Positions 15,147 to 23,633 of a DNA stretch of 64,000 bases are shown here, piece after piece (positions within the stretch are counted from its first letter, which is position 1; every line of letters starts with the position of its first letter). A model generated the notes under the pieces. That model made no database searches. It worked only from the letters and a program-made list of their open reading frames with translations, and was not told the origin of the DNA. Source of the DNA: Bacteroidota bacterium. Its GTDB lineage: Bacteria > Bacteroidota > Rhodothermia > Rhodothermales > Rubricoccaceae. The DNA is taken from the NCBI GenBank assembly GCA_039821555.1, contig JBCBNX010000008.1, positions 1 through 64,000 of the forward strand, written 5' to 3'. A program made the position numbers and the translations under genes.

Positions 15147-17534
15147 TCAATACGTGAGGCGGAGTTCGAGGCCGAGAAGGCGGGGGCGGCCGACGGAGGC
15201 GAAGGCCTCGGCGCGGCTTGTGAGGTAGTCCACATCGAACAGGTTGTCGGCGAAGGCCGTGACAGCGAGCGTCCCGCGCGTGGTGGACTGGACGACGTAG
15301 CCGAGGCGGGCGTTGACGAGCGTGCGCGCCTCTACCTCCGATAGCGGCTCGTTACGCAGCCCTTCAAGGCCGCCGCCGGGGCTGCTGAAATAGGTCCCCG
15401 TGTGCGCCACCGTCACGGCCGCCGACACGCCCGTGGAGGGGACGTAGGACGCGCCGAGCGCCGCCGTGAACGAGGGCGCACCAGGGAAGTCGTTGCCGCT
15501 GAAGTCGCCCTCCGCCGTGACGAAGTCGTCGAGGCGGGTGCGGAGCCAGCCCGCCGACCCGTAGACGGTCACGTCGCGGCCAAGCACGAGGCGCGGCTCC
15601 ACCTCGACGCCCCACGCCGACGACTGCCCGGCGTTGCGCGTGATCGTGAGCGGCGCGCCGCCGAGCGTCGTGTCCTCGACGGCAATCAGCTGGTCGTAGT
15701 AGCGGTAGTGGAAGACGGTGGCGTTGAGCGCGAGCCGCCCGCCGAACCACTGCGATCGGTAGGCGAGGTCGGCGTTCCAAAGCGCCTCGGGGTCGACCTC
15801 GTAGACATCGCCGGAGCGTGGCTCGGTATCGGCATAGCCCGCCCGGAAGCCGCGCGCGACGGTGAAGGCGAGCCGCTGCGTCGGGGTGACGGCGAACGCG
15901 AGACCACCCTCGGGCAGCAGCGCCGTGAAGTCGGTAGCGACGGCGGTCGTGTCGCCGCGCGTGGCGTCTTTGGGGAAGGTAACGATGGTATCCTCGACGC
16001 GCGCCCCGAGGATCCGTGCCCCGGCGAGGAGCGTCCAGCCACGCCCCAGCCGCAGCCGCGCATCGGCGAACGCCGCGCGCTCCTCCGTGAACCCGTCGCT
16101 CTCGATATCCTGGAAGACCGACTCGCCGAGCAGCACCTCCGAGTCACGGTCGTCACCGAACCAGCCGTAGAAGAGGCCCAGCGTTCCCGAAAGCCGACCC
16201 AGGCCCCCGGCGGCTTGGTCGGGTTGGTAGGCGACGCGAAGCTCCTGCGTGAAGCTGTCCTGCGCGCGCAGTTCGTCGCGGACAAAGTTGGAGCCGGGCG
16301 GCGTGAAGATGTCCGTGTCGCCGGTGGCGCGGGCGCTCAGCGCCTCTATGCGCCAGGACGGCGCGGCCTCGTAGACGGCTCGTGCGCCGTAGCTGCCGAG
16401 CGTCGTCTCGCGGAGCTCTAGGCCGGGCGGGAGGTCGGCGAAGCGCTCGAAGAAGTCGGGGCCGGTGACCTGCGCGCTACCAGGCTGGTCGAAGCGCTGC
16501 CCAGCGCTCAGCGTCACGGTGAGGCCGTCGAGCGCCTTCGGCTCGATGAGCAGCTTGGCGCGGAGGCTGCGGTAGTCGCTGTCGTCGAGGGCGTCGTTGC
16601 GGAACGGCACGCCGGGCGGCGGCTCAGGGTACCCGATGCCGAACTCGTCCGTCGCCACCTGCGCGCTCACCCGGAACGCGACCTGCCCCGGCACGATGGG
16701 GCCGCCCCCCGCGAGGGCGAACTCTCGGCCGGACGGTCCCTGCAGAAGCGCCTGTGCCCGGCCCGTCCAGTCGTAGCTCGGCGCACGCGTCTCGACCACC
16801 ACGGCCCCGGCAACCGAGTTGCGCCCGTAGACCGTCGACTGCGGCCCGCGCAGCACCTCCACCCGCGCCACGTCCCACAGCCCGCGCAAGCCCCGCGTCG
16901 TGGCGACGCCCGTCTGCGTGACGCCGTCCACCACGAACGACACGGTGCGCGCGGTGTTGATCGGCTGCGTGAGGCCGTCCGAGTTGAGACCACGCAGCGA
17001 GATGCTCTTGCGGTTGTCGGCCTCCACGAGCGTCACGTTGCCGAGCAGTTCGACCGCCTCGCGCACATCGTTGACACCGAACGCCTCCAGGTCGGCGGCG
17101 GGCAGGACGCCCACGCTCGTGTACGTGTCTAGGAGCGAGCGGCGCTCCTTCTCCCCTGTCACGACGACGCCCGCGAGCGCCTCCACATCGGCGACCAGCC
17201 GCAGCGTCGTGCGCGTCGTGCCCTCGGGCTCCACGCTCACCGTCATGCGCAGCGTCTCGAAGCCGACCGCCGTGGCGACGAGCACGATCGTTCCCGGCGC
17301 GATACCTTCGAGAGCGAAGCGCCCGTCAGCGTCCGTGGCTGCGCCGGTTGCAGCCCCGTCGATGACCACGTTGGCACCCGGCACGGACAGCCCCGAGTCT
17401 GCCTCGATGATGCGGCCCTCGACCCGTCCTCCCGTCTGTGCGAGGGCGTCGCTCGCCCACACAGCCGCCAGACCTGCCACAGCGTAAACGCGGGCGAGGT
17501 GGGGGAGCCGAGGCAAGGCTAACCGGAAGCGCAT
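15147..17534 (-). CDS. TonB-dependent outer-membrane receptor (second, siderophore type)
   Basis: A 795-residue receptor with signal peptide (about 1-32, ASDALAQ), carboxypeptidase-regulatory-like domain (GRVEGRIIEADSGLSVPGAN, about 34-120), plug (GVLPAADLEAFGVNDVREAVELL, VSFVVDGV, VARVEVLRGPQSTVYGRNS) and a barrel closing in RLLGLELRLTY. The plug signature VLRGPQSTVYGRN is classic for siderophore receptors such as FecA/FhuA relatives. It overlaps the preceding FG-GAP stop by a few bases of spacing (start 5 bases after), so they are translated together. The receptor at 10273 is only distantly similar and probably serves another chelate. Confidence 0.9.
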   Translation of the reverse strand: MRFRLALPRLPHLARVYAVAGLAAVWASDALAQTGGRVEGRIIEADSGLSVPGANVVIDGAATGAATDADGRFALEGIAPGTIVLVATAVGFETLRMTVSVEPEGTTRTTLRLVADVEALAGVVVTGEKERRSLLDTYTSVGVLPAADLEAFGVNDVREAVELLGNVTLVEADNRKSISLRGLNSDGLTQPINTARTVSFVVDGVTQTGVATTRGLRGLWDVARVEVLRGPQSTVYGRNSVAGAVVVETRAPSYDWTGRAQALLQGPSGREFALAGGGPIVPGQVAFRVSAQVATDEFGIGYPEPPPGVPFRNDALDDSDYRSLRAKLLIEPKALDGLTVTLSAGQRFDQPGSAQVTGPDFFERFADLPPGLELRETTLGSYGARAVYEAAPSWRIEALSARATGDTDIFTPPGSNFVRDELRAQDSFTQELRVAYQPDQAAGGLGRLSGTLGLFYGWFGDDRDSEVLLGESVFQDIESDGFTEERAAFADARLRLGRGWTLLAGARILGARVEDTIVTFPKDATRGDTTAVATDFTALLPEGGLAFAVTPTQRLAFTVARGFRAGYADTEPRSGDVYEVDPEALWNADLAYRSQWFGGRLALNATVFHYRYYDQLIAVEDTTLGGAPLTITRNAGQSSAWGVEVEPRLVLGRDVTVYGSAGWLRTRLDDFVTAEGDFSGNDFPGAPSFTAALGASYVPSTGVSAAVTVAHTGTYFSSPGGGLEGLRNEPLSEVEARTLVNARLGYVVQSTTRGTLAVTAFADNLFDVDYLTSRAEAFASVGRPRLLGLELRLTY

Positions 17535-17538
17535 CGCC

Positions 17539-19299
17539 CTAGCGAGTTACTGTGAGCGAGCGGGTGACCGCACCCTGGGCCGTCGTCGCGCGGACGACGT
17601 AGAGGCCCGTCGGCAATTCCTGCGCGTCGAGGTGCAGCGGCGCGGCGGTCGCCGGGCCGTCGAGGAGAACAGCGACCTCGCGGCCGAGCACATCGTAGAC
17701 CACCACGCGCACATCGGAAGCCGCACTCATGCGGATAGCAGCCTGGCTCGTGGCGGGATTCGGGTAGACGGCCAACGCCAGCGTTCCGTCGAACGCGACC
17801 GTCACCTCGACCTCGGGGCTGTACTCGAACGCGCCATCGAAGTCGACCTGGCGGAGCCGGAACCTGTGCGTGCCGGGCACGAGCGCGTCCACACGGTAGG
17901 CGTAGGTCTGCTGCTCCGTCGTCGAGCCGTTGCCTGCGACGAAGTCGACCTCGCCGAACGCCTCGCCCTCGGGCGTGCGGTGCTCGACCGCGAAGCCCGC
18001 GTTGTTCGTCTCGGACGCCGTCGCCCAGGTCAGGACCGCGTCTGCACCGTCGAGCTGCGCCTCGAAACCAACGAGTTCGACCGGCAGCGGCGTGGCCGTC
18101 TTGCGGAAGAAGCCCGTGGTGCCTACTGCTGTCGTGGAGGCGTCGCGGTCCACGGTGATGAGGTCGAGGTCGCCGTCCTGGTCGGCATCCCCGAGGAGCA
18201 CATCGCGCGGCGTGAGGCCTGCCGCGACGAGCGTACCCGGCCCGAACGTGGCGCGTGCGTTAGCCGTCGTGGTCGTGCTCTGGTTCTCGTAGAAGGCGAA
18301 GCGTGCGCCCGTGAAGGCGGCGGCCGTCGCAATGTCATCGTCGCCGTCCTGGTCGATGTCGCCCACGGCGAGGTTGCTCACGCCGACCTCGCTGCTGGTG
18401 ATCGTCACGCGGCTACCGAAGCCGCCCGTCCCGTCGCCCGCATACGCTGCCACGATGCCGTCCGTCTGCCCCACGGCCACCACGTCGACGTTGGCGTCGC
18501 CCGTGACATTGCCGAAGGCCACGTCCTGCGCTGAGGTCAAGCTCGCGTCGACGGTCACTGTTGAGAACGTGCCGCTGCCGTCGTTGAGGAAGACCAGCAC
18601 CTGGCCGCCCGTCGAAGCCACGGCGACGTCGAGCGCCGTGTCGCCGTTCACGTCGGCGATGGCGGCTCCGCGCACGTCGCGGACGGTGTTGGCTGGGGCC
18701 AGGTTGACCGCCGCTCCGAAGGCCCCCATCCCGTCGCCGGGGTAGTAGACCGCCTGGCCGGTGTTGGTGCCGTCGGAGAAGAAGGCGACCACATCCAGGT
18801 TCGTGTCGCCGTTGAGGTCGGCGATGTCCACCACGCGCACATCGAAGAGGCCGTCGGCGAGGGTCTGCGTCGCGGCGAGCGGGACGACGGGGAAGCTCTG
18901 GTTTATGTAGGTCGTCACCGAGCCGGTCGGGAAGCCAGCCTGCCCGGCCAGCGCCCCCACCACCACGCCGTCCGGTAGGAAGTCGCCGTTGACGTCGGCG
19001 AAGGCGAAGCTCGACAGGGCCGTGTACGTGCCCACCAGCGCGGGGATGGCGTCAGAGTAGGTCGCTGCGCCCGTCTCGCCGGTCTGGTAGAGGAAGAACG
19101 AGAGGAAGCCGTTGTCGGTCGCGCTGAAGACGTTGCCCTCGGTCGCAATGGCGAGGTCGAGCGTGGGAAGGCCGTCGAGTTCGACGAACTGCGCCTTGAC
19201 GGCAGGGCCGAGGTCGAAGGTTTCCTCCTGCTCGAAGGGCTGCGCGAGCGCGGGGACCGCCAAGGCTAGCAGGAGTAGGGGAAAGAGGGTGCGATGCAT
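17539..19299 (-). CDS. Secreted FG-GAP/VCBS-repeat protein with T9SS sorting domain (copy 2)
   Basis: A 586-residue exported protein: signal peptide (1-19, ending ALAQ), a long array of FG-GAP-type repeats with D-x-N/D-x-D calcium-loop motifs (for example VNGDFLPDG, LNGDTNLDV, DQDGDDDI, DQDGDLDL) forming an integrin-like propeller (about 20-410), a region with Ig-like strands (LPVELVGFEAQLDGADAVLTW, about 415-500) typical of T9SS substrates, and a C-terminal sorting domain (LAVYPNPATSQ ... GLYVVRATTAQG). The first 120 residues and the repeat plan match the neighbour at 19359. It is translated with the downstream TonB receptor (gap 4 bases), which suggests it acts at the surface with it. Confidence 0.88.
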   Translation of the reverse strand: MHRTLFPLLLLALAVPALAQPFEQEETFDLGPAVKAQFVELDGLPTLDLAIATEGNVFSATDNGFLSFFLYQTGETGAATYSDAIPALVGTYTALSSFAFADVNGDFLPDGVVVGALAGQAGFPTGSVTTYINQSFPVVPLAATQTLADGLFDVRVVDIADLNGDTNLDVVAFFSDGTNTGQAVYYPGDGMGAFGAAVNLAPANTVRDVRGAAIADVNGDTALDVAVASTGGQVLVFLNDGSGTFSTVTVDASLTSAQDVAFGNVTGDANVDVVAVGQTDGIVAAYAGDGTGGFGSRVTITSSEVGVSNLAVGDIDQDGDDDIATAAAFTGARFAFYENQSTTTTANARATFGPGTLVAAGLTPRDVLLGDADQDGDLDLITVDRDASTTAVGTTGFFRKTATPLPVELVGFEAQLDGADAVLTWATASETNNAGFAVEHRTPEGEAFGEVDFVAGNGSTTEQQTYAYRVDALVPGTHRFRLRQVDFDGAFEYSPEVEVTVAFDGTLALAVYPNPATSQAAIRMSAASDVRVVVYDVLGREVAVLLDGPATAAPLHLDAQELPTGLYVVRATTAQGAVTRSLTVTR

Positions 19300-19358
19300 C
19301 GAGAGAGCGCCGGGGGCGAGCGGGTGGAGTGAGTGCAGGAACGGAGAGCGCCGGAGGG

Positions 19359-20837
19359 TCAGCGGCCTGCGACGACGAGCGGGCGGGTGGTCACGCCCTG
19401 CGAGGAAGCTGTCGAGGCGACGCGCACGAGGTAACAGCCAGGAGCGAGGCCGCGTGTGTCGAGCTGGAGCGGAGCCGACGGGGCCACGCCGTCGTGGAGC
19501 ACGGCCACGGTGCGCCCGAGGAGGTCGTGGACGGTCACCCGGACCGATTCGCCCACCGCCTGTCCGAGCTCGATGGTGGCGTAGTCGCGGGCCGGGTTCG
19601 GATAGACGGCGAGCGCTGTCGCTGCTTCGGGCGTCGCGTCTTCCGACGCCGTTGGGAAAGTCGTGGCCGTCTTTCGGTAGAAGCCGCTCGCGCCGCCTCG
19701 GTCCACCACGGTGAGGTCGAGGTCGCCGTCCTGCTCAGCGTCGCCGAGCAACACATCGCGCGGCGTCGTGCCAGCGGCGATGAGTTGGTTGCCGAAAAGC
19801 GTCCCGTCACCAGCGTTCGGGTAGACCACGAAGCCGCGCGCCTGCGCCGTCACCACGTCCACATCGCCGTCTTGGTCGATGTCGCCCACGTCCACAGCGA
19901 CGGCATCGGTCGCGCCGCCATCGAGCACAACCGCTGCGCCGAAGCCGCCGCTGCCGTCGCCGGGGTAGTAGGCCACCTGGGCACCTCCACGCGCCACCGC
20001 CACCACGTCTGTTCGTCCGTCCCCGTTGAGGTCGCCGAGCGCCACGTCCTGCGCCTCCGTGAGCGCTGCGTCCACAACCACGGGCGCACCGAACCCGCCG
20101 CTGCCGTTGTTGACGAATACGAGCACCTCGTTGGCGGACGTTGAGGCGGTCGCTACGTCCGGCGCGCCGTCGCCGTTCGCGTCCGCGATGGCGGCTCCGC
20201 GCACGTCGCGCACCCGGTCGGCCGCCGCGATGGCCTGAGCATTCCCGAAGCTCCCCGCTCCATCGCCTGGGAAGTAGACCGCGCGGCCGACGTTCGTGCC
20301 ATCGGTATAGAAGGCAACGGCATCCAGGTTGCCATCCCGGTTCAGGTCTGCGAGCCGCACAACCCGAACATCAAGCAGGCCGTCGGCCAGCACTTCACCA
20401 GGCATGAGCGGCACAAACGGGAAGCCGTTGTTGATGGTGACGGCAATCGAGGCAGCGGGCGCTGCTTGCCCGGATCGAACGCCCGCGACGATGCCATCGA
20501 CGACCAGATTGCCCGTCATGTCGGCCATCGCGAACCCGGCGAGTGCGGTGTAGAAGCCGTCGAGCGCTGGAATCGGTTCGGAGTAGGTCGCCGGGCCGGT
20601 CTCCCCTGTCTGATAGAGATAGAAGGTGAGCAGCCCGTTGTCGGTCGCGCTGAAGACATCGCCTTCGCTACCGATCACGAGCCCGAGGTTGCCCGTGAGG
20701 TCGAGGTCGACGTACTGCGCTTGGGAGGCCGTGGCAACCTGGAAGGGGTCTTCGAGGAGGAACGGTTGCCCGGAGACCGGACGGGCCAGGAGGGCTAGCC
20801 CGAGGGTAGCCCAGAGGCCGAGAGAACGAGCAGACAC
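19359..20837 (-). CDS. Secreted FG-GAP/VCBS-repeat protein with T9SS sorting domain (copy 1)
   Basis: A 492-residue exported protein parallel in plan to the next gene: signal peptide (GLWATLGLALLARPVSGQ), FG-GAP repeats with calcium-loop motifs (LNRDGNLDA, ANGDGAPDV, LNGDGRTDV, DQDGDVDV, EQDGDLDL), and a C-terminal sorting domain (LAVYPNPARDYATIELG ... PGCYLVRVAS). It lacks the Ig-like insert of its paralog. The likely start is the GTG at 20837, which leaves a normal signal peptide; a TTG at 20909 would give an unlikely N-terminal extension. The gene is the first of its unit, about 165 bases downstream of an operator-like palindrome at 21001. Shared start residues around FSATDNG and LYQTGETG indicate a duplication. 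Confidence 0.85.
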   Translation of the reverse strand: MSARSLGLWATLGLALLARPVSGQPFLLEDPFQVATASQAQYVDLDLTGNLGLVIGSEGDVFSATDNGLLTFYLYQTGETGPATYSEPIPALDGFYTALAGFAMADMTGNLVVDGIVAGVRSGQAAPAASIAVTINNGFPFVPLMPGEVLADGLLDVRVVRLADLNRDGNLDAVAFYTDGTNVGRAVYFPGDGAGSFGNAQAIAAADRVRDVRGAAIADANGDGAPDVATASTSANEVLVFVNNGSGGFGAPVVVDAALTEAQDVALGDLNGDGRTDVVAVARGGAQVAYYPGDGSGGFGAAVVLDGGATDAVAVDVGDIDQDGDVDVVTAQARGFVVYPNAGDGTLFGNQLIAAGTTPRDVLLGDAEQDGDLDLTVVDRGGASGFYRKTATTFPTASEDATPEAATALAVYPNPARDYATIELGQAVGESVRVTVHDLLGRTVAVLHDGVAPSAPLQLDTRGLAPGCYLVRVASTASSQGVTTRPLVVAGR

Positions 20838-21000
20838 GGAGGTAGAGCGGAGTCCGATGAGGATGGTTAGCCAGCCTTCCCTTGTCGTAGGTGCCTGGCA
20901 CAGCGTCAAAGGAGCGAGCCCGGACGGTGCGCGGCGCGGCGTCTTAGCCGGTGTGATCGCCCTTGGGCGATTCCGAAGCAGGAGCAGGGAGGGTCGCTTA

Positions 21001-21017
21001 TTTAGATCGAGTCTAAA
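21001..21017 (-). promoter_or_regulatory. TTTAGA-N5-TCTAAA operator, likely metal-dependent repressor box (copy 1)
   Basis: A perfect 6-bp inverted repeat with 5-base spacing, extended by CTAC on one side. The same palindrome with the same extension occurs at 23530. The architecture resembles operators of DtxR/IdeR/MntR-family iron or manganese repressors. It lies about 165 bases before the GTG start of the first FG-GAP gene, so it can govern the FG-GAP - TonB - methyltransferase - TonB unit. The regulator is not in the window. Confidence 0.65.
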
Positions 21018-21131
21018 CTACGAGTCTGACCTCGTTCTCAGCCCCGCTCACCTCCTTCTCCCATGCGCGCGTGAGATCAGTAGCACCTGGGCGCGCCGAG
21101 CAGCACGCCGGGCTCCCTCAGCCCGCCTCGT

Positions 21132-22781
21132 TCACGCGATATTTGCAACGGCCTTGCGTGTTTGGCCCTCACGCTGGAGGCGGTCCTCGTCGGAGTGCAT
21201 CTTCACAGCCATCCACACCAGGACGACGCCCATGAGGGCGAATCCAGCGTCCACGATGAGCAATCCGGTCCAGCCCTGCGCTAGGGAAGTCCACGGCCAG
21301 GATTCGCCGAGCGCGCCGCTGGCGAGCGGGACCAAGAGGCTGAGCACCCCCGCGAGCGCCAGTTGCCAGCGCGCCGCCGCCGTAGCCGTAGGTCCTGCGA
21401 AGGCCGCGAAGGTCAGCAAGATCCAGGTCCCGAAAAGCGCAACGTGCTCCCACATCCGCAGGTCAGGCGCGTCGATGGGAAGCACCTGCGTCGTCAGGAA
21501 CAGCATCGGCACCGCCACGACGAGCCCGCAGCCCACGCCGACGGTCAGCCGCGTGAGGAAGCGATGCAGCCAGGGCGTCGCACGCGGGTCCTTTGGGCGG
21601 CGGACGAGCACCCACAGCACGTTGCCTGTCAGGATGACGGCGGAGGTCGCGAGGGCGAGCACGAAGTAGAGCACCTTGACCAAACCCCCGCCGAACGAGG
21701 CAAAGTGGAGGTTGGTGAGGGTCGCGGTCGTGCCTCCGAGCGCCGTTGCCGTGGGCGGGTCATTGGCAACGAGTACCTCGCCTGTGGCGGCACTCAGCAC
21801 CGCGCGGGGCGAGCCTGTGAGTGTCCCCGGCGACTCGGCGTAGACGGTCGCGATAGCCGCCGCGTCGCCCCACTCGTGAACGACGACCGTAGCGATGGTG
21901 GCGACGCCGTCCCACGACGATGGCAGGGCGTCCTCGTAGGCGGCAAACGGGAGCATGACCGCAGGCTCCCCCGTCGGATCGTGCGGCGGTACCTCAAACC
22001 CCGCTAGCGTCGCGTCAATCTTCTCAGGGTCGCCCTCGAAGACGAGCAGCACGGAGGGACCGAGGAGGATCACCAAGAGCGCGAGGAACGCCCCGGAGAT
22101 GGCATACATCGCCGCGAACGGAAGTCCGACCAGGCCGAGGACGGTATGCGCGTCGGCTAGAGCGTCGCGGAGCTTCGCCCGAGGCCGGAACGTGTGCCAG
22201 TCCTTCGGCAGCTTGCGGAGGTGGATCAGCAGCCCGCTCGCGATGGCAAAGAGCATGAACACCGAGACGAAGCCTGAGACCACCTCGCCCCAGATGCCTC
22301 CCTGCCCGAAGAAATGGAGTTCGTAGAGCATGTCGGAGAGCGCGCTACGGCCCTGCGTAGGCAGCGTCTCGCCGGTGGAGGCGTTGACGTAGGCTTCCAC
22401 CGTGTCCTGCTCCGCGGTCTGGTAGCGGAACCAGTACACCGTCCGATCTCGGATGGGGTAGCTCACGATGACATCGGCACCAGGGCCGGGGGGTGCTTCC
22501 TCGAACAGTGGGGCTGCTGCCTCGTCGACTGTCAGCATGGTCGCCCCCGACCGCATCGCAGGGTCGGCCCACGCGTAGAGTTCCGCGCGGTAGAGCGAGA
22601 ACGCCCCCGCGTAGAAGATCACGAAGAGCCCCAGCCCGATCACGATGCCTGAGATCGAATGGGCGTCCCAGAGAAGCTTGAAGGCACGCGGGCCGACCAG
22701 CCGCTTCGAGCCATCCTTTCGAGCTGACGCCGTGGACGGGGGCTTCTCTGCTACTGGAGGAGCCGATGGGACAGGCTTCAT
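21132..22781 (-). CDS. PepSY-associated transmembrane protein (second copy, iron uptake)
   Basis: A 549-residue inner-membrane protein paralogous to the one at 8392, with the same landmarks: LLWDAHSISGIVIGLGLF before the first helix, LLIHLRKLPKDWHTF, DALADAHTVLGLVGLPF and RRPKDPRATPWLHRFLTRL. This is the PepSY_TM family linked to ferric-siderophore handling. It follows the DUF3649-like gene by 12 bases and the DUF3325-like gene before that, an order known in siderophore loci of proteobacteria. Start: ATG at 22781, preferred to the GTG one codon upstream. Stop followed by about 115 bases before the operator of the next unit. Confidence 0.87.
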   Translation of the reverse strand: MKPVPSAPPVAEKPPSTASARKDGSKRLVGPRAFKLLWDAHSISGIVIGLGLFVIFYAGAFSLYRAELYAWADPAMRSGATMLTVDEAAAPLFEEAPPGPGADVIVSYPIRDRTVYWFRYQTAEQDTVEAYVNASTGETLPTQGRSALSDMLYELHFFGQGGIWGEVVSGFVSVFMLFAIASGLLIHLRKLPKDWHTFRPRAKLRDALADAHTVLGLVGLPFAAMYAISGAFLALLVILLGPSVLLVFEGDPEKIDATLAGFEVPPHDPTGEPAVMLPFAAYEDALPSSWDGVATIATVVVHEWGDAAAIATVYAESPGTLTGSPRAVLSAATGEVLVANDPPTATALGGTTATLTNLHFASFGGGLVKVLYFVLALATSAVILTGNVLWVLVRRPKDPRATPWLHRFLTRLTVGVGCGLVVAVPMLFLTTQVLPIDAPDLRMWEHVALFGTWILLTFAAFAGPTATAAARWQLALAGVLSLLVPLASGALGESWPWTSLAQGWTGLLIVDAGFALMGVVLVWMAVKMHSDEDRLQREGQTRKAVANIA

Positions 22782-22793
22782 CACGCTTGAGGG

Positions 22794-23081
22794 CTATAGG
22801 AACGTAGCGAGCGCCGTCACTGCAGCCAGCAGCAGTGCGGTTCCTCCGACCCGCAACCAGGCACCCCGGCCGCTTGGTGCCAGCACGACCCATCCGATGA
22901 GTAGGACCCAGACGGGTACCGACAAGGCGACACTGATCGCCACGGCGACGCCTACTGGAACGCCTACGTCAGGCAAACCCGCCCCGAGAGCGAGACCGAA
23001 TAGAACGAACGCGATGAAGCCGCCTAGCAACGCGGCGGTTGCTTTGCCCCAGACCTCACCTCGGGTCCACTTGTGCTTCAT
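22794..23081 (-). CDS. Small membrane protein, DUF3649-like, of iron-uptake loci
   Basis: A 95-residue protein with three to four hydrophobic segments (about 12-35, 42-62 and 75-93) and a charged cytoplasmic start MKHKWTRGE. Small proteins of the DUF3649 type lie next to PepSY membrane proteins in many siderophore regions, and size, topology and neighbours match here. No residue motif proves the family, so the call rests on context. Function: unknown accessory to inner-membrane iron reduction. Confidence 0.55.
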   Translation of the reverse strand: MKHKWTRGEVWGKATAALLGGFIAFVLFGLALGAGLPDVGVPVGVAVAISVALSVPVWVLLIGWVVLAPSGRGAWLRVGGTALLLAAVTALATFL

Positions 23082-23100
23082 AGGTCTTCAGGCAGTCGTA

Positions 23101-23439
23101 TTACGAAGAGGGCGGCAGCGTTGCAGGACGAGCGCTACGGGACGCCGGGGAGTTGGACAGGCTGGGAGGACTTCCTGCATGTCGCTCCGCACGCGGCAGG
23201 AGGAACGGACCGAGCATCGCTAGCACCGAGGCCACCGTCATCATCACGGTGACGACGAGCGTTGGACCGGCTGCGGTGCCCGTACCCACGACCGAGAGCC
23301 CGAGTGCGATCACGGTCAGCGCGCTACCGATTAGACGCAGGGGAGCCTTTGGAACGAGCCGCCGCGATTGCCGACCAGGCGTAGCTACATAGAAAACCGT
23401 ATATGCGACTGCTGCGAGCAGTAGAGAAAGAGACGTCAT
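23101..23439 (-). CDS. Small membrane protein, DUF3325-like, of iron-uptake loci
   Basis: A 112-residue protein with three hydrophobic helices (about 2-15, 35-54 and 60-80) and a polar, Ser/Pro-rich C-terminal tail. Its place as the first gene before DUF3649-like and PepSY genes is the usual place of DUF3325. The start at 23439 (MTSLSLLL) gives a membrane N terminus; in-frame ATGs at 23487 and 23499 would add a Cys- and His-containing extension. The operator-like palindrome at 23530 is about 90 bases upstream. Assignment rests on size, topology and neighbours. Confidence 0.5.
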   Translation of the reverse strand: MTSLSLLLAAVAYTVFYVATPGRQSRRLVPKAPLRLIGSALTVIALGLSVVGTGTAAGPTLVVTVMMTVASVLAMLGPFLLPRAERHAGSPPSLSNSPASRSARPATLPPSS

Positions 23440-23529
23440 CGTTGGGCAGAGGAATGAGGCGTGCCTTGTGAGTTGGATTGCAGTCATACTGCTGCCCATT
23501 CACGCCAAGCGAGGCCGTAGGCCCCACTC

Positions 23530-23546
23530 TTTAGAATCAGTCTAAA
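23530..23546 (-). promoter_or_regulatory. TTTAGA-N5-TCTAAA operator, likely metal-dependent repressor box (copy 2)
   Basis: A perfect 6-bp inverted repeat with 5-base spacing followed by CTAC, as at 21001. It lies about 90 bases before the DUF3325-like gene and so can control the DUF3325 - DUF3649 - PepSY unit. The spacer differs between copies, as expected for an operator rather than a recent duplication. Confidence 0.65.
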
Positions 23547-23633
23547 CTACTACAGGAGTGCACGCGGAAATCACCGTACCGGGATGATTGCGCCCAACAG
23601 CACCTGGAGCCCCCGAGCGACACTGGCGCGAGG

